Below, in pieces: positions 54,601-61,717 of a stretch of 64,000 bases of DNA. The notes below the pieces were generated by a model. The model was not told the origin of the DNA and searched no databases. It saw only the letters and a program-made list of their open reading frames with translations. Position numbers and translations under genes: made by a program. Source of the stretch: Saccharicrinis sp963675435 (GTDB lineage Bacteria > Bacteroidota > Bacteroidia > Bacteroidales > Marinilabiliaceae); NCBI GenBank assembly GCA_963675435.1, contig OY776216.1:2046001-2110000 (forward strand). Direction: 5' to 3'. Position 1 is the first letter of the stretch, and every line of letters begins with the position of its first letter.

Positions 54601-57600
54601 GCAGGATGGTGCATCAGGAACAATAGATATCATAAAAGGAGGAGGAACTTTAATATATGAACAAAATGGTAGTTGGCTGCATAGTCCGAATTATGAAGGT
54701 TTATTTGTTATTTTAAATGGGGATCATACGGAATTTTGTAATAATTCAACAGCAACAATAGAGTATACTGGAGCTTGTAATCCTGGATATCTACCTCCAG
54801 CATCGTTAATACCTTATTATCCAAATTTAAAGATCAATACTTCAGGAGAAATCCGAGGATATGTATTTTCTAGTGGTGCTGCTGATGATATTATTGTTAA
54901 TGGGGATTTAACTGTTGAGAGTGGAGTATTTCGTACAGAGGCTTATAGAGGAGAAATAATAACTGTAGGTGGTGACGTAAATCTAACAGGCGGAACGTTA
55001 ACGTTTTTTACAACAAATAATAGTAACAGATATTTTGGAGTTGATGGAGATATTAATGTTTTAGGAGGTGAGTTTAATGATGCAAATGGGTATGAGAGTA
55101 ATATCTATTTGAAAGGAAATATTAATAAAACATCTGGAATTATTGATTTTTCATCGGCAAATGTTGTTTTTGAAGGAACAGAAAGTGTTACTTATACTAA
55201 TGCTAGTGGTACAGTAGATTTTAATCGTATAGAAATTAATAAATCAGTAGGGCAATCTTTAACACTTAATTCTGGTTTTAATTTAAATGGGTCTACTAAT
55301 ACAACAACTAAAGCTTTAATATTATCATCCGGCGAATGTCATTTAAATAATGCAGGTATTAATATTGATTTAACAACTGGAGGATCTAATTATGATATTC
55401 CTCAAGGATCAAAACTTTATGTTACTCAGGGGACTGTTAATGCATCGGGAGATTCTGATCTTAAATTAGAGGGATCCTTTATAATTAATGGAGGTACAGC
55501 TAATATTGATGGAACAATTGCATCGGGAGGATCTTCGGGGAATAGTAATATAGTATATACTGCTTCCGGTCAGGCGTACTTGGAAGTTAGTAATTCTGGG
55601 AGTCTTATTGTTGGAGGACAAATATCCCGTTCTTTATCAAATAATGAAGGGATCATTCAGTTAGTACAAAATGGAGGTTCACTTTCGGTAGGAACAGTTA
55701 GTGCGCCTTATATTACCCGAGGAATGTTTGAAATTTTAGGTGTGGGTAGTTCATTTTCTCAGGCAATAGGAGACCAAGTAGTAATTAACCGTTCAAATGG
55801 TAGCATAACTGTGCCTACTTTATATTTTGATCCGGAAACGGTTATTTATGGAGTTGGTTCAGGATTTACGTTAAATGGAAGTTCAGTGACCGATGAAACA
55901 TTTGTTGTTTATGCTACTGAAGAACTGAATGATTTTACAATAACAGGAGGAACTGGGAATATTGCAATGCTGAAAACAATAACTCATACTATTGATGGAA
56001 GTTTAACTATTGGATTAAATACATCTTTTGATGCAAATGGATTGGATTTATATGTAAATGGAGATTACATTAATAATGGAACCTATAATGCTTCTAATAA
56101 CACTATATATTTTAATGGATCTTCAGATCAATCGATAACAGGAAGTGGAACTAATAATTTTTACAATTTTGTTCTAAGTTCGGGGAATACACTAAGTTCA
56201 GGTTCAGATATTGATATTTCTAATGATTTAATTATTAGTTCTGGTATATTAAATACTGGCGGTAATGTAGTTAATGTAATTGGAGATGTAGTTAATAATG
56301 GTTCAACTTTATCATCGTCAGGAGATGGAATTGTTTTGAATAGTACAGGTGGTTCGCAGAGTGTTTCGGGCTCGGGTAGTTACCAAAATCTTACTATTGA
56401 TAACTCTGCTGGAGTTGTTATGCCTTCTCAGTCTTCGGCAATAACGATAACTGGAGTGCTAAAGTTAGAGGATGGTATTTTTGATATCGGTCGTAATTTA
56501 ATGGAGATTACCAATGGAGCCGTTTTTGATTATGGAGCTACATATCCAGATTTTACTAGCAATAACATGATTCAGACAAATCTTTCGTTTACCGATGCTG
56601 GTATAAATAAAACATATAATAGTACTGAATTAGGTAGCTTTATATATCCGGTAGGTTCGTTTGGTTTATATACCCCTGTAACAATCAATGTGGTTGCAAA
56701 TGGAAATTCAACAGGGTCTATAAGGGTTAAGGCGGCAAACGAACCACATGTAACTATTTCAGGAACAGATTTAGATCATGTATTACAATATAACTGGACG
56801 CTAGATGCAGAAGGTATAACTGGTTTTCAGGGAGATATTTCTATGCAAGCAGATCCTTCTGATGAAGTTGGAACAACATCAGACTATATTGGAGTAAGAT
56901 TTGAATTAGGAGGGACAGAAGTTAATTTATATGAAGAAGCTAACTCTTACGATGAATCCAATCATTTGTTAAATATTGATTTTAATAATGCAGGAGTTTA
57001 TTTAACAGATGCAGATATTGATGGTGATTATACTGCAGGAGAATCGTCTATATCATATGATGTGCAGGCTTTTATTTCAGTGGCTAATGGAAATTGGACA
57101 AACGGAGCTACCTGGGATTTTTACGATCCAGAAACAAAAATAACATCAGAAAATGGCAGTGCATTCCCTAATGGAGCAATTGTTTATGTTGCCGATGGAA
57201 CAACTGTTACTGTGAATAATGACGAACGTGTTGCTTATGCAACATATATTCAGGGAACAGGTAGAATGGAGGTCGGAACAACTCAAAATCATAGGTTAGG
57301 GACAGTTTCTGGAACTGGTACTTTATCCGTAGAGTCAGGTAGTTTACCAGCTGGTGTTTATACTAACTTTGTTTCGCCTTTAGGAGGTACCTTGGAATAT
57401 GCTGGTGCTTTTTCTGAATCTATTTTGAGTGAAACATCCGTGGTTAACAATTTAACCTTTGTTGGTTCCGGAATCAGAGCATTACCTAATTATCCTACAG
57501 AAGGAGTTACTGTTTATGGAGATTTAACTATAAATGGGCCAACCGTTCAGGCATATGTCGGGCAAGATTTAAATTTAAAAGGAGATGTAGTTTTTACAAG

Positions 57601-59971
57601 TGGTAGTTTTGATAATAATTTAGCTAATGTTATTATAAATGGTAGTACACTACAAGATATTTCAGGAACAGCTGACTTTGTTTCTGCAGACGGTGGCGAG
57701 TTTTATAATTTTGAAATTAATAATGCCTCTGGTGTAACAGTTTCTAATAATATTGAAATATCAAATGTATTAACACTAACTGATGGTGTAATATATACTG
57801 ATGGTGGAGGTGGTTTGATGGTTACTAATACAATATCAACCGCAGTTTCAGGTGGAGGAACGTCTTCATATGTTCAGGGGCCCATGAGTAAAGTCATTTC
57901 CGATGGTACTAGTTTTACATTCCCATTAGGAGATCAGAATAGATATCTTCCAATTGATGTTTTAACAGATGGATTAGATGGAACTCCAGAAACATGGCAA
58001 GCTCAGTTTTATAGCCATAATCCGTCAGATGATAGTTATGATGTATCTAGTGTAATAGGCAGTGTGGCATATGTTAGTCATGGTGAATACTGGAATGTTT
58101 TAGGGCCAGATACAGAAACCGCAAAAGTTACACTCAATTGGGATAACTTAAGTGGTGTTGATCCTGATGATACCGATTTTAGGGTAGTTGAATGGACTAA
58201 TTTAGCAACTGAAGCATGGAGTGAAGTTGGCATTAATACCCCTTTGGGTAATACATCGTCAGGTAGTGTTGAAACGTCAGCATTTGAAGTGTTTAATGAA
58301 TTTGGTGGAGGAAATTACTATACTTTTGGATCTATATCAATTCCGGCATTTTCATGGTTAGGAACCATTAGTACAGATTGGTTTGTTGCCGGAAATTGGT
58401 CTGGAGGAATTGTTCCATCATCAAGTTCACAAGTAACAATAGCTAATTCAAATCCAGCTATAATAAGCGGAACAGCTAGTGTATATAGCCTAGTTGTTAA
58501 TGGAGGAAGTTCATTAACACTAAACCCGGGTTCACAATTTACTGTTGTAGGAGATTTAACAATTAATGACGACGGAGATGCTAATACTCATGAATTTGTA
58601 GTTAATAATTCAGTTTCAAGTCCATCATCAGTTATTATTAATGGGGCAGAATTAGGATCTGGAGAAGTTACATATAATTGGTCTGACTTTACTACATTAA
58701 ATTGGTGGCAAATTGGGCATCCAGTAAAGGGTGCGGATCAAAGTGAATATGATGCATCTTTTGGAACTAATAGATATGCACTAAATAGATATGTAGGTCA
58801 GGATGTTACATCAAATGGATGGGAGAGAGTAGTTGGATTTTCTAATATTTATAGTGATAGTTATGTTTTAGATGATGCAGGAAAAGAGTTAGAGGGATAT
58901 TCATTATATACTGCAAATTCTGGAGTGTTGAGTTATTCAGGAACATTTAAAAATGATGCAGCATATGCTATGTCAAACCTTGAGGTTCGTTGGTATTTAG
59001 TAGCCAATCCATATCCAAGTTATATGGATGTTGAAGATGCTGGTTTTGATATTGGAGACTTTTTAAAAACAGTTTATATCCGTAAAGGAGATAATGAAGT
59101 TTCAACATATAATATTTTAACAAATGTAGGTTTGCTTGGAGGTTCTCGTTATGTTGCTCCAGGTCAGGCGATGTGGTTAAGAACTTATGTTGCAAATGAT
59201 GCCATAAATATAAGTAATACAACAAGAGTTCATGGTTCAGGGAGTTTAAAGACTACATTAGTTGAAAATGATAATATTTTTAGGTTTACATTAGGAGGAA
59301 GCAATAATACAGATGAATCGGTAATATTGGTAAGTGAGGAGTTTGGGTCAGATTTTGTGTCAAAATTTGATTCAGAAAAGTTGATGAGTGGAGGCAATAA
59401 CGTAAATATATACTCACTTAAAGATAGTAAGGATATATCAATAAATGCATTGCCCGAATTGTTAACTGAGAGTGTGGTACCTCTAGGTTACTCTGTTTCA
59501 TCAGATGGTATGAGCGATTTTACTTTTAGAGCAAGTAATATTGGTAATTTTAAACCCAATATGGATGTATATCTTGTAGATAAAGGTACGGATGAGATTG
59601 TAACCGTTAATCTGCGAGAAACTCCAACATATACATTTACTCCTTTAGTAAATGAAAGTAAAGACCGTTTTGAATTACTTTTTAAACCTTCATTAACAAC
59701 AGGTATTGAAGATGAGCCTAAGTCAGTTTCTAAAAATAATATTATAATTTATGCCATTAAACAAAAGGCAATAATTAAAGTATCAGAACAAATATTGCAG
59801 TTGAAAAACCGAAGTGTTGAAGTTTATAATGTATCAGGTCAACTTGTATGTCAACAAGAATTGAACAATGTAGAAACTATAGTAGATCTACCTCAAGATA
59901 ATATGGTATATATTATTAGTGTAAAAGCAGGAGGAGATACTTATCGTCAAAAAGTAGTTTCGCAGCAATAA
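51680..59971 (+). CDS. Giant secreted beta-helix protein with T9SS sorting domain
   Basis: About 2763 residues from the ATG at 51680 (an in-frame ATG at 51668 is possible). A signal peptide ends near VVNAQ-T. The body is Gly/Thr/Ser/Asn-rich with many short beta repeats of the kind NLxINGSLTL, as in right-handed beta-helix adhesins. Four modules open with a Trp-containing pattern (GAWNVATNW near residue 20, YTWNSGSCW near 925, GNWTNGATW near 1805, STDWFVAGNW near 2230). The last 75 residues are a type A T9SS C-terminal domain (SVEVYNVSGQLVCQQEL, then MVYIISVKAGGDTYRQKVV), which directs secretion and surface anchoring. Likely an adhesin or matrix protein; the ligand is unknown. A paralogue begins at 61718. 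Confidence 0.9.
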   Translation: MKNIYYSILIFLLFGIGNVVNAQTTWYLKNTGAWNVATNWTQDPAAAITVPKGGGVPAINDNIVIPSGKIVTLTENVTTSLGTVSIYGDLDMATFTINGIATLKGNGRLLMAGDNYPVIGDDSDFVTKGKGEGTIVFYGSSGITLSNGIADFFNVEVDLPDENSEVRIDRNLDINGSLYVKVGRFKIGHTSGIQRTVNVFGDINISSGARMTEGGTGNYHWLNVYGDFTNNGLVDFARQPQYTESTGGAVKLKFKGATNNVMVINGRTDVYRLFIDKGTDKTYNLTINAISDNLFNLYGPVDGTTTDSEDGVQGWQRLPVVIENGTLELGVGITIDRLGESIAGDAPNEFSIPSSGCLWINGASVTTASSSGGWKGLSLFGTLKVSSGSFTTPSGTDGIAFGTQNDLAPEVNVEGGDLYLTQIRNYYGGSLYSYVQSGGEVHFFAQSSDIYECPTFLMDKSTFSFNMSGGQITFTAANNHWQGDFYIAVADENYSFTDGTVEVQTLSTGTFDIYSVQPIYNLSVVQGVGNESIRIIDQYGNVGNPSYLNITNDLSIGAGATFEDNGYDVTVGGDFNIAGTYNQSGGLAFTGDQDGIINNQTGGTFTFGSGLTINKDRHPNSGSYYTMSVAGNNIAVTGNVDLERGGLDVVDYWPMVTDSVKIADGDLTSTGVGGIEFIGSSPVLKGKYGREFNFGNIRLNNGNGGMSIATDVNVQDFEFVNGASGKVNMGIYNFTATGSVSNADGDSYFYTAGNASDGGLTLGFTVPTTAATLATYHVGTSTSDYSTLMVNSFAGQSVETSGYLTVVPVHSYHPSTTTPSGVLNYYWKTKVSGFESLENNHVQLQFTSSEDLKNLKAAYLDGYDWTIGDTKYGNGDKTLYFDYTLGNAQYTTLINSDYTAGLDNGKGKIPIAGVKIYTSQGNYTWNSGSCWLDQDLNSGIPTSSDIAVIQAGHTVTLAGSAVASQVQIDGTLSVQDGASGTIDIIKGGGTLIYEQNGSWLHSPNYEGLFVILNGDHTEFCNNSTATIEYTGACNPGYLPPASLIPYYPNLKINTSGEIRGYVFSSGAADDIIVNGDLTVESGVFRTEAYRGEIITVGGDVNLTGGTLTFFTTNNSNRYFGVDGDINVLGGEFNDANGYESNIYLKGNINKTSGIIDFSSANVVFEGTESVTYTNASGTVDFNRIEINKSVGQSLTLNSGFNLNGSTNTTTKALILSSGECHLNNAGINIDLTTGGSNYDIPQGSKLYVTQGTVNASGDSDLKLEGSFIINGGTANIDGTIASGGSSGNSNIVYTASGQAYLEVSNSGSLIVGGQISRSLSNNEGIIQLVQNGGSLSVGTVSAPYITRGMFEILGVGSSFSQAIGDQVVINRSNGSITVPTLYFDPETVIYGVGSGFTLNGSSVTDETFVVYATEELNDFTITGGTGNIAMLKTITHTIDGSLTIGLNTSFDANGLDLYVNGDYINNGTYNASNNTIYFNGSSDQSITGSGTNNFYNFVLSSGNTLSSGSDIDISNDLIISSGILNTGGNVVNVIGDVVNNGSTLSSSGDGIVLNSTGGSQSVSGSGSYQNLTIDNSAGVVMPSQSSAITITGVLKLEDGIFDIGRNLMEITNGAVFDYGATYPDFTSNNMIQTNLSFTDAGINKTYNSTELGSFIYPVGSFGLYTPVTINVVANGNSTGSIRVKAANEPHVTISGTDLDHVLQYNWTLDAEGITGFQGDISMQADPSDEVGTTSDYIGVRFELGGTEVNLYEEANSYDESNHLLNIDFNNAGVYLTDADIDGDYTAGESSISYDVQAFISVANGNWTNGATWDFYDPETKITSENGSAFPNGAIVYVADGTTVTVNNDERVAYATYIQGTGRMEVGTTQNHRLGTVSGTGTLSVESGSLPAGVYTNFVSPLGGTLEYAGAFSESILSETSVVNNLTFVGSGIRALPNYPTEGVTVYGDLTINGPTVQAYVGQDLNLKGDVVFTSGSFDNNLANVIINGSTLQDISGTADFVSADGGEFYNFEINNASGVTVSNNIEISNVLTLTDGVIYTDGGGGLMVTNTISTAVSGGGTSSYVQGPMSKVISDGTSFTFPLGDQNRYLPIDVLTDGLDGTPETWQAQFYSHNPSDDSYDVSSVIGSVAYVSHGEYWNVLGPDTETAKVTLNWDNLSGVDPDDTDFRVVEWTNLATEAWSEVGINTPLGNTSSGSVETSAFEVFNEFGGGNYYTFGSISIPAFSWLGTISTDWFVAGNWSGGIVPSSSSQVTIANSNPAIISGTASVYSLVVNGGSSLTLNPGSQFTVVGDLTINDDGDANTHEFVVNNSVSSPSSVIINGAELGSGEVTYNWSDFTTLNWWQIGHPVKGADQSEYDASFGTNRYALNRYVGQDVTSNGWERVVGFSNIYSDSYVLDDAGKELEGYSLYTANSGVLSYSGTFKNDAAYAMSNLEVRWYLVANPYPSYMDVEDAGFDIGDFLKTVYIRKGDNEVSTYNILTNVGLLGGSRYVAPGQAMWLRTYVANDAINISNTTRVHGSGSLKTTLVENDNIFRFTLGGSNNTDESVILVSEEFGSDFVSKFDSEKLMSGGNNVNIYSLKDSKDISINALPELLTESVVPLGYSVSSDGMSDFTFRASNIGNFKPNMDVYLVDKGTDEIVTVNLRETPTYTFTPLVNESKDRFELLFKPSLTTGIEDEPKSVSKNNIIIYAIKQKAIIKVSEQILQLKNRSVEVYNVSGQLVCQQELNNVETIVDLPQDNMVYIISVKAGGDTYRQKVVSQQ

Positions 59972-60008
59972 ACAGAATTTGTAATACAATATTTTTAAGA
60001 TAATGAAC

Positions 60009-60039
60009 AAAGGGTTTCTCTATGGAGGAGCCCTTTTTT
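60009..60039 (+). terminator. Intrinsic terminator of the giant gene
   Basis: ACAAAGGG (60008-60014 region) pairs with CCCTTTTTTGT (60031-60041), with inner CTC/GAG pairing, then T-rich DNA. Confidence 0.6.
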
Positions 60040-60185
60040 GTGTTTTTAGATAAATAATATAAGAAATTTGTATCTAAATGGTTATTGGTAAAGATATATG
60101 TCAAATAAAAATGATATCTTAAAAGTCCGAAAAAGAAAAAATAACAATTCTTTAATTTTAAAACCGATTAAAATCTTTTTAAACT

Positions 60186-60911
60186 ATGGATATACGCAAG
60201 TACCATTTTAGAGACGTAGATATGTTAATGGCTTCAAAGGCCGTTACACTTTCATTAAAAAATAACCAGGACGAATTAATTATTGCTCGCACTAACTGGA
60301 CTCCCGAATATATTAACGAATTAGAAACTAAGATTGATGATGCTATTAGTAATTATTTAGGCTTAGATAAAAAGAAGGAACTAAGAGATGCCACAAAATC
60401 TGTTGGTGCATTAATAAGTCCTGCAAAACGAGATTTAGCATTTTTAAAAACACAGATAGAAGCCGATTTTGGAGAAGATGCCAAAACAGTTTTAAAAGTT
60501 CTAGGATACGAAAAGTATCTGGCAAAAGTGCAAAAAGGTGATCAGGAATCTGTTATTGAAATGTTGTATACTTTTAAAAAAGGAATGACAGAAGACTTAA
60601 AAAGTACGATGGTTTTGCATGGTACCAATGTTATTTTAATTGAACGTATATTAGATTATACCGACAGACTAAAAGATGCTAATGTTACGCAGGAAATATT
60701 AAAAGAAACAACTAAGGAAATATCGCAAGAAGCTTTAATGACCTTTAATAGTATTTATAACGAAATAGTTGGAATTTGTAAAATTGCAGCTAGTTATTAT
60801 CAATACGATAAATTAAAAAAAGAACAGTTTACGTTTTCAAAAGTAATTTCGAATATGAAATCATCAAAAAACGTAAAAAAAGTAATTGTAGATCAGCAGG
60901 ATGAACAGTAA
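60186..60911 (+). CDS. Hypothetical helical protein
   Basis: 241 residues, soluble, no signal peptide, strongly helical and charged (TPEYINELETKIDDAISNY, LGLDKKKELRDATKSVGALI, EILKETTKEISQEALMTF). I do not recognise the family. It sits alone between two giant secreted-protein genes and has its own terminator, so a link to them is only positional. The sequence is rich in Lys and Ile and has no Cys except one near the C terminus. Confidence 0.6.
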   Translation: MDIRKYHFRDVDMLMASKAVTLSLKNNQDELIIARTNWTPEYINELETKIDDAISNYLGLDKKKELRDATKSVGALISPAKRDLAFLKTQIEADFGEDAKTVLKVLGYEKYLAKVQKGDQESVIEMLYTFKKGMTEDLKSTMVLHGTNVILIERILDYTDRLKDANVTQEILKETTKEISQEALMTFNSIYNEIVGICKIAASYYQYDKLKKEQFTFSKVISNMKSSKNVKKVIVDQQDEQ

Positions 60912-60948
60912 ATAAAATATTTAATAAAAATTAAAATTGTTATTTTTT

Positions 60949-60983
60949 AGGCATTTGTTTTCTTTAAACAAGTGCCTTTTTTA
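60949..60983 (+). terminator. Intrinsic terminator
   Basis: AGGCAtTTGTTT (60949-60960) pairs with AAACAAgTGCCT (60966-60977), then T6. Confidence 0.75.
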
Positions 60984-61096
60984 TATTCAAAACTCTGTTT
61001 TTGTAATCACTTAAGTTAATATCATATACATACAATATATTATAATTTTAAAAGAGGTAGCAGACACTGTTTATTGAAAATACTCCTTAGATATAC

Positions 61097-61390
61097 GAGT
61101 TCAAAACTAATCATTAAGAGTTCAAAATAAATATTTATGAGGTAGAAATAGATATTTATGAGGTAGATGAATGTTTGTATTAAATAAATGATAAAATTAT
61201 AAGTACATAAGGAATTTGTATCACATCTAAAACAAACTATTACACATCGACAGAAGGTTTTATAACATCGAAGGCTATTCTTACATTATCAAATGTCGTT
61301 TTTATAACATCAAAGTGTTTTTATACCTTATTGATGAATATCTACATTAAATCGTTTTACCATAGAATTACATAGTTAGGCTTTTTAAAA
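61097..61390. repeat. Degenerate array with an exact 21-bp period
   Basis: From 61097 the sequence divides into 21-bp units with matching starts and ends. Unit starts at 61097 and 61118 read GAGTTCAAAA. Those at 61139 and 61160 read GAGGTAGA. Those at 61223, 61244, 61265 and 61307 read ACATC. Unit ends are mostly TTTAT or TATA. At least 14 units follow in register, with the middle of each diverged. Two adjacent units keep a 16-base match (61131-61146 and 61152-61167). 21 bp equals two turns of DNA, so every unit faces the same side. Confidence 0.7.
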
Positions 61391-61596
61391 AAAAAGTAAC
61401 TAGTTAAGCACAATTCAATGAATTAAGATCATAAAAATATATGAGTTGTCATTCATGATTTTGCTGTGTATTTATCTTTTAAAATAATTTTTGTTTGGTC
61501 TATGTTATTTAACAGCTTGTAATAAAAAATAGCAAATTGATGTAAGAAATGTAACTTATCTGAATTTCAACGTAAAACTTAAACAATAATAATTAG

Positions 61597-61604
61597 TAAG
61601 TTTG
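61597..61604 (+). promoter_or_regulatory. -7 box of the second giant gene
   Basis: TAAGTTTG matches TAnnTTTG. The predicted start near 61611 gives a leader of about 107 nt. The array at 61097-61390 lies about 200 bp upstream. Confidence 0.45.
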
Positions 61605-61717
61605 TACGCAATTAAAAAATTTAACATTAGTGAGTGTTTTATAGTCTGTTTTTTTTGGTAAAAAATAGGGGGTACTCAAACTTAGTATGTAAACAGATAT
61701 AGATTAATTAATATAGA

